Assembly (NCBI GenBank): GCA_035505655.1
Contig: DATJQP010000084.1
Coordinates: forward strand, 13,440 to 77,439
Reading direction: 5' to 3'
Origin: JAGVPT01 sp035505655
GTDB taxonomy: Bacteria; Bacteroidota; Ignavibacteria; UBA10030; UBA8401
Length of the DNA: 64,000 bases
Shown here in pieces: positions 46,591-55,513 of this stretch (position 1 is the first letter of the stretch; every line of letters begins with the position of its first letter). The position numbers and the translations under genes were made by a program. The notes under the pieces are model-generated. The model saw only the letters and a list, made by a program, of their open reading frames with translations, searched no databases and was not told the origin of the DNA.

Positions 46591-47244
46591 ATGGCGGAGA
46601 GCGATTCAATGCAAATTGTCGTGTGGGTCGTCGAGGACAATAACCACTTTCGGAAGAGCGTGGTTTCCCTTGTCAACCGGACGGAAGGGATGATCTGCGA
46701 GCACGCATTTGCCTCCTGCGAGCAGGCGTTGACGATGTTGGAGACGGGGTCGCTCCCCGACATCCTCTTGCTCGACATAGGCCTGTCGGGGATGAGCGGC
46801 ATCGAAGGCATCGCGAAGTTCAAATCGATGATTCCGACGACGCAGATCATCATGTTGACGATGCACGAGGATGATAAGAAGGTGTTCGAAGCGATCAGTG
46901 CCGGGGCGATGGGGTACTTGCTGAAGTCGTCGCCTCCCGAAAACATCATTCGGGGAATTCAAGAGGTTATTGACGGGGGGTCGGCGATCAATCCGTTGAT
47001 AGCCCGAAAGGTGCTCGAACAATTCACCCGGGCTGCAGCGTCTCATTCGGAGTATGGGCTCACGCGGCGGGAAAAGGAAATCCTCGCTCTCTTTGTCGAC
47101 GGGCTCCGAAAACAAGAAATTGCGGACAAACTCTTCCTCAGTTTTCATACCGTCAACGCTCATATCAAGAACATCTACAACAAACTGCAGGTCAACACCC
47201 GGGGACAGCTGATGGCAAAGGCCCATAAAGAGCGGATTGTGTAG
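46591..47244 (+). CDS. NarL/LuxR-family response regulator, partner of the upstream propeller kinase
   Basis: The protein has 217 residues, ATG at 46591 with AAGGAG ahead. The receiver is at about 7-125 (VVEDNNHFRKS, phosphoacceptor D62 in ILLLDIGLSGMSG, Thr in MLTMHEDD, Lys in YLLKSSPPE). The LuxR HTH is at about 150-212 (LTRREKEILALFVDGLRKQEIADKLFLSFHTVNAHIKNIYNKL). It is transcribed with the kinase at 43476 (58-bp gap) and is probably phosphorylated by it. It is highly similar to the regulator at 55514, including LFLSFHT and NIY-KL in the recognition helix, so the two may bind related sites. Nearby T9SS genes are plausible targets, by position only. Confidence 0.93.
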   Translation: MAESDSMQIVVWVVEDNNHFRKSVVSLVNRTEGMICEHAFASCEQALTMLETGSLPDILLLDIGLSGMSGIEGIAKFKSMIPTTQIIMLTMHEDDKKVFEAISAGAMGYLLKSSPPENIIRGIQEVIDGGSAINPLIARKVLEQFTRAAASHSEYGLTRREKEILALFVDGLRKQEIADKLFLSFHTVNAHIKNIYNKLQVNTRGQLMAKAHKERIV

Positions 47245-47926
47245 AGTTCCCCTTGTGTTCGCAGACATCGACGTCCGACTTCGGATCTTCGATGACCCCG
47301 TTTTAGTAAAGAACGATGAGCGTATCTGCAAACACATCTCCCCAATAGTACAAACTTTTCTCTTCTCTCTAAGATTTGCTTCTTAACCAGCGGCCCCCCG
47401 ACGAGCATCGAATCACCCCTTCGGATCGTAAAACATTCAAAAACGACCGGCACTGCGTTCGATAGTACGTTCAAACAGTGCATCATACGGAACTGCAATT
47501 CTATCAGTCGTTTGGCACACTGTCGTGAACTAAGTAGTTCAGAATAATTGTGTGCAGATTGTGGGGGCTCAGATGAAGAAATTGAGCGCCCAGGATTCCT
47601 CAAAGTTTGCGACTTAACCCTCTCCCGGTACCTGCCTTCTTGGTCACGGCAACGATTCCTCTTTTCGACAATTCGGCACACCGATTTTACCATTATTGGA
47701 AGCGTGGGAGGAATCTCTCGTACTCGCAACAATAGGCGGAATGTGCATCCATTATTTGCGTTCTATGGCTTGGCGGGGAGAGATTTGGCCGGCTCCGAAC
47801 TTTGTCCCTGCAGGCACGGGATTTGAGCCGAACAATGTACCGTCTTTGCCGATTTCGGTGAACTTCCAAATTGACCTTGGAGGCACAATCATGGCGCAGA
47901 ATTCACGCAGTGAAGGAGGAGGGAGG
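47245..47926. other. Intergenic region upstream of the kinase-less propeller sensor
   Basis: About 680 bp. The frame of the next gene stays open leftwards to 47696, but lacks a ribosome-binding site until GGAGG at about 47877 (ATG 47891) and GGAGGAGGGAGG before 47927. No other gene, operator or hairpin was recognised. Confidence 0.45.
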
Positions 47927-50509
47927 ATGTGTCGTAGACGATTCTCCTGCGTACCGCTTTTGCTCTTCTGCGGGTTGATTTTCTATTCCGTAAATGTGAT
48001 GGCAGAGATCCATGGTCGGTCAGGGATTCCGGAGAAATATCTGACTCGATTCTCGATCCGTTCGTGGTCTACCGCCGAAGGGTTACCGCAGAGCACTGTT
48101 CGCGGAATCGTCCAGACGAGGGATGGCTTCATCTGGTTCGGAACCCAGGAAGGTCTTGTCCGCTTTGATGGAGCGCAATTTGACGTCCTTGACAGGAGGA
48201 ACGCGCCTGGCATTCCTCACAACGACGTCAATTCTCTGCTCGAACTTGACGACGGGTCACTTCTGATTGGAACATTCGGAGGGCTCGCGCAACTCAAGGA
48301 CGGTCAATTCGTTTCACTCCCCCAAAATCTCGAAAATTCCCGTATACAAACGCTCTACAAAGACAGACAAGGTGTCGTGTGGATCGGGACGATGACGGAC
48401 GGAATGTTCAGTTATGCTGACGGCCGATTTCAACAGTATACAGTCAATGAGGGGCTTTCGAGCAACAGCGTCACCGCCCTCGCTGAAGACAAAGACGGCA
48501 GCCTGTGGATTGGAACAAATGCCGGTGTCGCACGCAAGAAAAACGACAAGATCACTTTTTTGAAATCAGCGCAAGGATTGCCCAGTGAGGACATCGCCAG
48601 TCTATGTGCGACTTCTGACAGTTCAATGTGGATCGGTACCGCAGGTGGCCTGGTCCGAGTGAAGGGAGGGCATCTCAGAGTTTACAAAAAAGGGGACGGA
48701 CTTTCGGACAATTCCATACGATGCATCTTCGAAGACCGGAAAGGGGATCTGTGGATTGGCACTGAATTTGGCGGAGTGAACCGCTTCTCATCCGGCACAT
48801 TCACGTCGATCGGCATCAAAGACGGGCTCTCCAGCAATTATGTTTTTTCCATACTCGCTGACCGGGAAGGAAATCTCTGGATTGGAACGTACACCGACGG
48901 CATCGATCGTCTTTGGGAGGGGAAGTTCGCACACCTCACCGTTCAAAATGGGTTTGTTCAGGAGAACCCGATCACGACGTTCGAAGCGAGGGATGGCAGC
49001 ATTTGGATCGGGACGATTAGCGCAGGTGCAACGCGTATCGATTTGAACTCCGTGAAAAAGTATGATGTGGACAATGGAATGCCTGCAAGCTTCGTCAGGA
49101 CAATCGCTCAGGACACCAAGGGCGCTGTCTGGCTCGGGACCCGCTCAGGCCTGGTGCGATATGACAAGGGTGTGCTGAGTACGTTCACAATGAAAAACGG
49201 GATGTCGTTTGACAATGTAAGAGCGCTGTTGGCCCTTCCCGATGGCTCCATGTGGATAGGGACGACGCTGGGCACGATCGATGAATACAAGAACGGCAAG
49301 TTCGCGCCGGTGAAGACGCTCGGGCTGTCAAACACTGTCATTCGGGCATTGTTTCGAGACCGAAGCGGGAATATTTGGGTCGGCCACAACGGCGGAATGA
49401 TCCGCTGGAACAAGGATGAAATTACGACGTTCAGCCCGGCAGATGGGTCTCCATCCGAACCGGTGTATGCGTTCCTCGAGGACGGTGAAGGGACATTGTG
49501 GATAGGTACTTACGGCGGCGGTCTCTACCGTCTGAAGGGTCACACATTCGCCCACATGACAACCAAAGTCGGCCTGTACGATAATGTCGTGTTTCAAATC
49601 CTGGAAGACGAACAGCAAAATCTCTGGATGAGCTGTAACAGGGGCATTTATCGGGTGAGCAAAGAAGAACTCAACAATTTCGCGGACGGGAAAACCAGTT
49701 CGATCAAATGCACGTCATACGGTACCTCAGACGGAATGATGACAAGCGAATGCAACGGAAATTCTCAGCCGGCCGGGTGCAAAACTCACGATGGGAAGCT
49801 TATCTTTCCAACGGCGAAGGGCGTTGTCATCATCAATCCAAAAGACTTGCGGACGAACTCCATCCCCCCGCCGGTGGTCATCGAACAGGCGATCATTGAT
49901 GGGAGATCATATCCTTCGACGTTGTCTGCATCCGTCCCGGCAGGAAAAGGCGAGCTGGAATTCGGATATGCAGGGTTAAGCTATACCGCTCCTGAAAAAG
50001 TGAAGTTCAGATATTTTCTCGATGGATACGATGATAACTGGAGGGACGCCGGTACGAGAAAAACGGCTCTCTACACCAATATTCAGCCGGGCCATTACAC
50101 CTTCAGGGTCGTTGCCTGCAACAACGATGGCGTCTGGAATCTTGATGGGGCGAGATTTGAGTTTGACATAGCGAGGCATTACTACCAGGCGAGGTGGTTC
50201 TACCTCCTCAACGCCATATTCTTCTGCGCCGTCATTTTTGCCATCTATCGCGGCAGAGTCTGGCAACTCCTCCGGAGAGAAAAGATCCTCAAGCAGAGAG
50301 TCGAGGAATCGCTCGCCAAGATCAAGGTTCTTGGAGGACTGATCCCGATTTGTTCCAACTGCAAAAAGATCCGGGACGATCAGGGATACTGGAAATTGCT
50401 GGAGGCATACCTGCAGGAACACTCGGAGGCGAAGTTCTCCCACGGCATCTGTCCCGACTGCGCGAACAAACTCTACCCTCGAGTATTCCCAAAAAAGAAG
50501 GGGTCGTGA
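47927..50509 (+). CDS. Propeller sensor without kinase, ending in a four-Cys (zinc-ribbon-like) cytoplasmic tail
   Basis: The protein has 860 residues from ATG 47927 (ATG 47891 is an alternative with its own site). The signal peptide (about 1-26) is followed by about a dozen Reg_prop repeats (GFIWFGTQEGLVRFDG, GVVWIGTMTDGMFSY, GSLWIGTNAGVARKK, GDLWIGTEFGGVNRFS, GTLWIGTYGGGLYRLK). A Y_Y_Y domain (YFLDGYDDNWRDAGTRKT) and one membrane helix (about 760-780) come next. A coil (LLRREKILKQRVEESLAKIKVLGG) is then followed not by a kinase but by C809-x2-C812 (IPICSNCKKIRDDQGYW) and C842-x2-C845 (GICPDCANKLYP). This tail is known from the ends of various bacterial signalling proteins, where its role is undefined. 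No regulator gene follows. The frame is intact, so this is an architecture rather than a truncation. Confidence 0.88.
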   Translation: MCRRRFSCVPLLLFCGLIFYSVNVMAEIHGRSGIPEKYLTRFSIRSWSTAEGLPQSTVRGIVQTRDGFIWFGTQEGLVRFDGAQFDVLDRRNAPGIPHNDVNSLLELDDGSLLIGTFGGLAQLKDGQFVSLPQNLENSRIQTLYKDRQGVVWIGTMTDGMFSYADGRFQQYTVNEGLSSNSVTALAEDKDGSLWIGTNAGVARKKNDKITFLKSAQGLPSEDIASLCATSDSSMWIGTAGGLVRVKGGHLRVYKKGDGLSDNSIRCIFEDRKGDLWIGTEFGGVNRFSSGTFTSIGIKDGLSSNYVFSILADREGNLWIGTYTDGIDRLWEGKFAHLTVQNGFVQENPITTFEARDGSIWIGTISAGATRIDLNSVKKYDVDNGMPASFVRTIAQDTKGAVWLGTRSGLVRYDKGVLSTFTMKNGMSFDNVRALLALPDGSMWIGTTLGTIDEYKNGKFAPVKTLGLSNTVIRALFRDRSGNIWVGHNGGMIRWNKDEITTFSPADGSPSEPVYAFLEDGEGTLWIGTYGGGLYRLKGHTFAHMTTKVGLYDNVVFQILEDEQQNLWMSCNRGIYRVSKEELNNFADGKTSSIKCTSYGTSDGMMTSECNGNSQPAGCKTHDGKLIFPTAKGVVIINPKDLRTNSIPPPVVIEQAIIDGRSYPSTLSASVPAGKGELEFGYAGLSYTAPEKVKFRYFLDGYDDNWRDAGTRKTALYTNIQPGHYTFRVVACNNDGVWNLDGARFEFDIARHYYQARWFYLLNAIFFCAVIFAIYRGRVWQLLRREKILKQRVEESLAKIKVLGGLIPICSNCKKIRDDQGYWKLLEAYLQEHSEAKFSHGICPDCANKLYPRVFPKKKGS

Positions 50510-50650
50510 TCGGATCCAATTGGCCAGGCAGAAGTTGTGACCGAACAACGCTAAACCAAGGGAAGACCGCAAAAGGACATTTCTATTCACTTCACTCCGC
50601 CGACCGTTGAAAGGATACGTAGGGTAGAAGAACAAGAGTACTCAAAACTG

Positions 50651-50703
50651 CCGCATGCATCTTTCGTTCCCAACGCCCCGTTAGGAACGAGAGATGCATG
50701 CGG
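50651..50703. repeat. Solitary REP-like long hairpin
   Basis: Outer arms CCGCATGCATCT (50651-50662) and AGATGCATGCGG (50692-50703) are perfect. Inner arms TCGTTCC (50664-50670)/GGAACGA (50684-50690) share the CGTTCCCAAC core with the REP units around the RAYT gene. No transposase is adjacent. It could also terminate the sensor gene, but there is no T-run. Confidence 0.75.
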
Positions 50704-50792
50704 TGAGGTGTTCTGAAAGTTGTAGAACATCTCCGATATCTCGGCCCGAGCTAGAAATAGAACGGCCGAAACCTCCCGGCTCCGGCCATTTC

Positions 50793-50850
50793 CCTTACCT
50801 CTTATATCTTAATTCTTATCTCTAAAACCAGTGTCCCCAACCGGATTCGT
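50793..50850 (+). repeat. Pyrimidine-tract repeat joined to a degenerate copy of the tRNA-Glu 3' end
   Basis: Positions 50831-50850 match the tRNA-Glu 3' end region at 59831-59850 in 17 of 20 bases. Without gaps, 50801-50850 matches 59801-59850 at about 37 of 50 positions. It lies in the same orientation, 9.0 kb to the left, on the 3' side of the tRNA. Confidence 0.55.
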
Positions 50851-51007
50851 ATAGCATTGAATGGTGAAAACAGCGAATTATACGAGGTTTTCGAACTATG
50901 AAAACTGACTTCTGCCCATACTTGATTCTTATTGTCTCCGTAGGAGGTGCAAGAATAAAATAACCCCCATTAAGTGAAAGTGGCACCCTTTTTCCAGAAT
51001 CCTTCTA

Positions 51008-51864
51008 GAGCGCATCTCAAAAATGGTTGCGTAAGAGTATCAAGATTGAGCCAAGTTCGACAAATGCCAAATAGTTTGGCAAATAGAATTCGTTTCTGGT
51101 AGCGATTCGTCTGAAGTTCTGGAACCAAGAGAAGAGGCGTTCGATCTTCCATCGACGACGATACCGCCGGAGAGGACGGCGATCTTGAGTGGCTGGTTTT
51201 AATCGGTTGATTTTATGAGGGGCGATGAGTTCTATTCGCCGTCGAGCAAGTCGTTGATCGAGGGGATCGCTGTCATACGCAAGATCCCCAATAATTCTTT
51301 GAGGTGTGGCGCGAGTGAAGCGTCGGGCGAGAGTGTCTTCGACAAGGGTGACTTCATGTGGGCTAGCAGAAGTCGCGTGGATGGCGAGAGGAAGACCAGC
51401 GCCGTCTGCCATTGCCATGAGCTTTGTACCCTTGCCGCGCTTGGTTTTTCCAACGCCGGAGCCCCTTTTTTCGCCACCACAAAGGTCGCGTCGATGAAGC
51501 ACTCGGCAAGTTTGAATTTGCCCCGCTTCTCCAGATCGTGGGCAAGCGTCTCCAAGATGTGTCGGAAGACTCCACCCTGAACCCATTCCTGGAACCGGCG
51601 ATGGCAGGTCTGATACGGCGGAAACCGTTCCGGCATGTCGCACCAGCGAGCGCCGGTACGAAGTACCCATAAAATGCCGTTGATGATGGGTCGGTCGGGG
51701 ACGCGTGGTCGGCCCTTCCCATCTTCGCGCACGGAGTGTGATGGAATCAGTGGTTGGATCAGTGCCCATTGGGCGTCTTGGAGTTCTGCTCGTTTAGCCA
51801 TGTACTGAAAGTACATGACATTTTTACAAAGTACAAGTCACAAATTCATTTTTGAGATACGCTC
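51008..51864 (-). mobile_element. IS5-family element, IS427-like, complete with TIRs and TA target duplication
   Basis: This is an 857-bp element bounded by terminal inverted repeats: GAGCGCATCTCAAAAATG on the left, and on the right the reverse complement of GAGCGTATCTCAAAAATG, with one mismatch in 18. TA occurs directly outside each end (51006-51007, 51865-51866), and the rebuilt target is CTAG. One transposase is encoded in two frames. All parts look intact, so insertion may be recent. Confidence 0.9.
51017..51801 (-). CDS. IS5-family DDE transposase made by -1 programmed frameshift
   Basis: Frame A starts at ATG 51801 (MAKRAELQDAQWALIQPLIP, the usual IS427-group opening) and would stop at 51232. 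Frame B ends at 51017. They join at the run of six As (minus strand, 51466-51471; GCG AAA AAA GGG), where a -1 slip reads AAA AAA AGG. This gives one product of about 261 residues. First Asp in FIDATFVVAKK lies before the shift. The second Asp (IIGDLAYDSDPL) and the Glu (RRWKIERLFSWF) lie after it, so only the shifted product has a full DDE site. The frame A product alone would be a non-catalytic fragment that may regulate transposition. Confidence 0.88.
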
Positions 51865-52110
51865 TAGTTTGATTGCTAAGATTTTTCTCAACGAGGATAA
51901 TGTAGTTCTTGTTCTATTAAAAAAAGATCTGTTCGGGTTCGTCGATGGATTCTTAATATTTCACAGATATCCTGACGGAACGATAAGAGATTTTAAATTT
52001 CTCAATGAGTCGTTAGACGCTTGTACTGGTTCCATATTTCTAAAAGAACAATAGAACTCACTAAACACAACATCGTACATTGCCATGCATGAAAAGGACA
52101 GATTGTTCAG

Positions 52111-52326
52111 ATGAATATCATGCAAATAATTTTGTTATTCGCATTACCAAGTCTGAGCTTATCTGTTTCAGTCCATTGTCAGGAGGATGGATTCATAAAG
52201 ACTGAGGATGGTGTGCCTTATCTAAGAAGATATTGAAATGGACAACCTTTCCTAATAATTAACGGAGGCTCGGGAATTATGACGGGCATCCAAACTGTAT
52301 CACTACCGATGTTGCTGTTCCGTTGA
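52111..52326 (+). pseudogene. Remnant of an exported alpha/beta-hydrolase, with in-frame stop
   Basis: From ATG 52111 the frame gives a signal peptide (MNIMQIILLFALPSLSLSVS), then QEDGFIKTEDGVPYLRRY, a TGA at 52234-52236, and in the same frame NGQPFLIINGGSGIMTG before a second stop at 52324-52326. The order 'FIKTEDG...Y...GNGQP-hydrophobic-NGGPG' is the N-terminal pattern of proline-iminopeptidase-like alpha/beta-hydrolases, with the oxyanion motif NGGPG decayed to NGGSG. The rest of the enzyme is absent. The segment is AT-rich. The propeller kinase starts 59 bp later. Confidence 0.55.
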
Positions 52327-52384
52327 CAATCCTTCCTCTCGGTGGTATATTGGCTCGCAAAAGACCCATCCTGGACCCAGAGCA

Positions 52385-55300
52385 TTGCCACGATCACCCG
52401 ACTTCCTTCTTCTCTTCTCCGCGCTCTTGTTGAGCGGACCGTACCTCTGCAGCCAGAATCTCTCCTCACAAAACTCCAATCTCCGGTTTGACCACATTTC
52501 TACTTCGCAGGGACTGTCTCAGGATATCGTGAAAACGATCATCCAGGACAGCCAGGGGTTCATGTGGTTTGGCACTGAAGACGGGTTGAACCGCTACGAT
52601 GGGTATTCAATAAAAGTGTACAAACATAACTCGCGCGATACGAGTTCGATATCCGACAATGATATTCATGCCACGTACGTGGATAGGCAACAAAGGCTTT
52701 GGGTTGGAACGGCCGACGGCTTGAATTTGTATGACCGCGGAGACGATTCCTTCATCCGTTTCAAGCATGACTCAGCGAATTCACGCACCATAGGACCCGG
52801 CGCTGTGATGAGCCTGCAGGAGGACCCCGCGGGAAGGCTCTGGGTTGGAATGACCGCCGGGCTCGACCGCTACGACGAGCAGAATTGCACGTTTGTGCAC
52901 TACTCACACAGCGCGAAAAATCCCTCGACGATTCCCTCCAACATAGTGAACAACATCCTCCTGGACCATTCAGGAACGCTGTGGATTGCGACAGCAAACG
53001 GTTTCTGCAGTTTTGATGAGGCAAACAACCATGTCGTCAGATACCTTTATGCCCGAGACGCCAAAAATGCAGCAAATATTTTCTGGCTGCACGAAGATGC
53101 CGCCGGTACGCTCTGGGCTGCACAGACCGAACACGGCATTTGGTGTCTCGGTCCCGAGAGGAGCGCCCTGAAACCGATTCCCCTGAGCCGTCATCCGGAT
53201 TTGTACGGTTCACCGGATGTGCTTGCAGACGCAGTGGTGAACTGCATTGCCGAGGATGCTCAAGGATCCGTCTGGATCGGACACTTTCGCGGACTCGATA
53301 TTTACAGTCCACGGTCAAAAACGTTTGTACATTATTTTATCACACCGGGCAATGAGAGAGCTCTGGGTGGACGCGTTACGGCGGTCTATCGCGACAGGGC
53401 GGGGATGATGTGGCTCGGCACATTTCAAAGCGGTGTGTATCGGTTCGATCCGAACAAGCAGAAATTCGGGCTATACAAACAAAGCAGCCGTTCAATGAAA
53501 GGATCGGCAAGCGATTATGTCCTCTCTGTCTTCGAAGACACGACCGGCATTCTCTGGACCGGGCACGACCGGGGGCTGGATCGACTCGATTTGAAGACCA
53601 ATCGGGTAACACGGTACCGTCACACGCCGCAAGAAGAGGAATCAATCGGTTCCGAACAGGTCAATGCGGTGTGCCGCGACAGGGAAGGGCGGTTATGGGT
53701 GGGAGGGACGGGAGGGACAAATAATAATCTTGACCGGTTCGATGAGCAGCGGGGCCGCTTCGTTCACTACCCGGTCAATTCCGTGAGAACCATCTTCGAA
53801 GACAAAGAGGGAGAACTCTGGGTGGGATTGCTTGATGAACGCAACACGGGCCCGAACCTGATCAGGCTGAACAGGCAAAGAAAGATCGCGGCGCGGTATT
53901 CGGCGCCCGGCACCGGAGTCTGGTGCATTTTCGAAGACCGAGACGGCGCGCTCTGGCTCGGGGGCCAGTACACGTACCTGAACAAATTTGACAGGCAAAC
54001 CGAGCGCTTCCTGACTTTTCGCGCAAGGGCGGATGACTCCACGGCGCTCGGCTCGAACGCGATCCGGGCGATCTACCAGGAGGCTGACGGCACGATGTGG
54101 CTGGGGTCATGGGGCAGCGGCATCTACAGATGCGACCCGCACGTGCTCCGCTGCGCATCGTTCCTTGAGCAAAACGGGCTCACGAGCAATTATGTGAAAT
54201 CAATTCTTCCGGACGATCACGGCAGGTTGTGGATCGCGACGGAACGAGGCGTATCACGATTCGATACTCACACACATGCCTTCAAGAATTTTACCACGGA
54301 AGACGGCCTTCAGGGAGACCGGTTTTTGTCCGGATCATCCTTCAAGACGCGCGACGGGCGGATGTATTTCGGCGGGACAGAAGGACTCAACGTGTTCCAT
54401 CCGGACAGCATCCGCGACAACCCGAATATTCCCCCCGTTGTTCTCACGTCGTTCAAAGTGTTTGACAGACCCGTGCCGTTTTTTCAATCGAAGGCGGAAC
54501 CAAGCGTCGTAACGCTGACGTACGACCAGGATTTCTTTTCATTCGATTTTGTCGCCCTCGATTATACGGCGCCGCGCAAAAATCAGTACTCGTACATGCT
54601 GGAGGGATTCGACAAGAGCTGGGTGACGGCGGGGGCGCGCCGCTATGCAGCCTACACCGGCGTGCCTCCCGGCACGTACGTGTTCAGGGTAAAGGGGTCC
54701 AACAGCGACGGGGTATGGAACGATGAGGGGGCAGCGCTGCGCATTATCATCGCGCCGCCGTTTTGGGGAACGTGGTGGTTCATGGTGCTCGCGGCGGTCT
54801 CGTTCGCCGGTTTGCTCTATACAGTCTATCGGTACCGCGTACGTCAGGTTCTGGCGATTGAACGGCTGCGATCGAGGATTGCCGGGGATCTTCACGACGA
54901 CGTCGGCACAGACCTCAGCAGCATTGTGCTCGCCGCCCAATCCATCGAACGAAAGCTCTCTCTCGCGCCGGATCAACGCAATGAACTGCGGCAAATCGGC
55001 AGCATCGCGCTGCGAACGCAAGAGATGATGCGCGATATCGTTTGGGTGCTCAGCTCGAGGAACGATACGATCGATGATTTGATCATGAAGATGCGGGAAG
55101 CCACGCGCCGGATCCTTGGCGTGGTTCCCTTTACGTTTAAAGCGCCCGAAAGCCCGATCTCGGACAAAATGACTCTTGAATTCAAAAGAACCATCTTTCT
55201 GTTTTACAAGGAATGCTTGAGCAATATCGTCAAGCATGCATCTGCTGCCAAGGTCGAAATCGAAGTCCGGCCCGTCGGCCGCGGGTTCATCCTCACCATC

Positions 55301-55456
55301 ACCGACGACGGCAAGGGGTTTAATCCCAACAGCCACAGCAGCGGAATTGGCCTCAAGAGCTTACGCGCACGCGCAGATCAGATCCGCGGCGACCTCACAA
55401 TCTCAAGCGAACCGGGCAAAGGGACAAGAATCACCCTTACGGTGAAAACCACGTGA
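52385..55456 (+). CDS. Periplasmic two-component-regulator-propeller sensor histidine kinase
   Basis: The protein has 1,023 residues if it starts at TTG 52385, the choice that keeps the signal peptide (PDFLLLFSALLLSGPYLCSQ). No better start is visible. Reg_prop repeats fill about 30-690 (GFMWFGTEDGLNRYDG, QRLWVGTADGLNLYD, GRLWVGMTAGLDRYD, GMMWLGTFQSGVYRFD, GTMWLGSWGSGIYRCD). The Y_Y_Y domain (YMLEGFDKSWVTAGARR) and one membrane helix (MVLAAVSFAGLLYTVYRYRV) follow. HisKA_3 carries H837 in AGDLHDDVGTDLSS, and HATPase_c has DDGKGFNPN and GIGLKSLRARADQI. It is a full-length paralogue of the kinase at 43476. The NarL-type gene 57 bp downstream is its likely partner. Its upstream region was remodelled by the IS and pseudogene, so its promoter may be foreign. 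Confidence 0.92.
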   Translation: MPRSPDFLLLFSALLLSGPYLCSQNLSSQNSNLRFDHISTSQGLSQDIVKTIIQDSQGFMWFGTEDGLNRYDGYSIKVYKHNSRDTSSISDNDIHATYVDRQQRLWVGTADGLNLYDRGDDSFIRFKHDSANSRTIGPGAVMSLQEDPAGRLWVGMTAGLDRYDEQNCTFVHYSHSAKNPSTIPSNIVNNILLDHSGTLWIATANGFCSFDEANNHVVRYLYARDAKNAANIFWLHEDAAGTLWAAQTEHGIWCLGPERSALKPIPLSRHPDLYGSPDVLADAVVNCIAEDAQGSVWIGHFRGLDIYSPRSKTFVHYFITPGNERALGGRVTAVYRDRAGMMWLGTFQSGVYRFDPNKQKFGLYKQSSRSMKGSASDYVLSVFEDTTGILWTGHDRGLDRLDLKTNRVTRYRHTPQEEESIGSEQVNAVCRDREGRLWVGGTGGTNNNLDRFDEQRGRFVHYPVNSVRTIFEDKEGELWVGLLDERNTGPNLIRLNRQRKIAARYSAPGTGVWCIFEDRDGALWLGGQYTYLNKFDRQTERFLTFRARADDSTALGSNAIRAIYQEADGTMWLGSWGSGIYRCDPHVLRCASFLEQNGLTSNYVKSILPDDHGRLWIATERGVSRFDTHTHAFKNFTTEDGLQGDRFLSGSSFKTRDGRMYFGGTEGLNVFHPDSIRDNPNIPPVVLTSFKVFDRPVPFFQSKAEPSVVTLTYDQDFFSFDFVALDYTAPRKNQYSYMLEGFDKSWVTAGARRYAAYTGVPPGTYVFRVKGSNSDGVWNDEGAALRIIIAPPFWGTWWFMVLAAVSFAGLLYTVYRYRVRQVLAIERLRSRIAGDLHDDVGTDLSSIVLAAQSIERKLSLAPDQRNELRQIGSIALRTQEMMRDIVWVLSSRNDTIDDLIMKMREATRRILGVVPFTFKAPESPISDKMTLEFKRTIFLFYKECLSNIVKHASAAKVEIEVRPVGRGFILTITDDGKGFNPNSHSSGIGLKSLRARADQIRGDLTISSEPGKGTRITLTVKTT

Positions 55457-55513
55457 ACGCGTCATGGCGGCGCAGGATCCCTGTACGTAGATTGAGGCAG
55501 CGAATCGAGAATA

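Larger units (their letters stand above)
50970..52054 (+). pseudogene. Small ORF split by the IS element (reconstructed)
   Basis: Removing the IS (51008-51864) and one copy of the TA duplication joins CAG AAT CCT TCT on the left to AGT TTG ATT GCT on the right in one frame. That frame runs from a GTG near 50971 to a TAA at 52054. The joined peptide is about 73 residues. The right part reads protein-like (SLIAKIFLNEDNVVLVLL, KKDLFGFVDGFLIFHRYP) and is AT-rich, unlike the neighbours. The family is not recognised. No ribosome-binding site lies directly before the GTG, so the true 5' end may be elsewhere. Confidence 0.4.

Noticed and set aside
50980..50996. Possible sigma-54 promoter (TGGCAC...TTCCA)
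   Set aside because: The -12 element lacks the required GC, and the sequence falls within the ORF reconstructed across the IS.
51815..52054. ORF starting inside the IS right end as an independent gene
   Set aside because: Its first codons belong to the IS terminal repeat, so it is better explained as the 3' part of a split frame.
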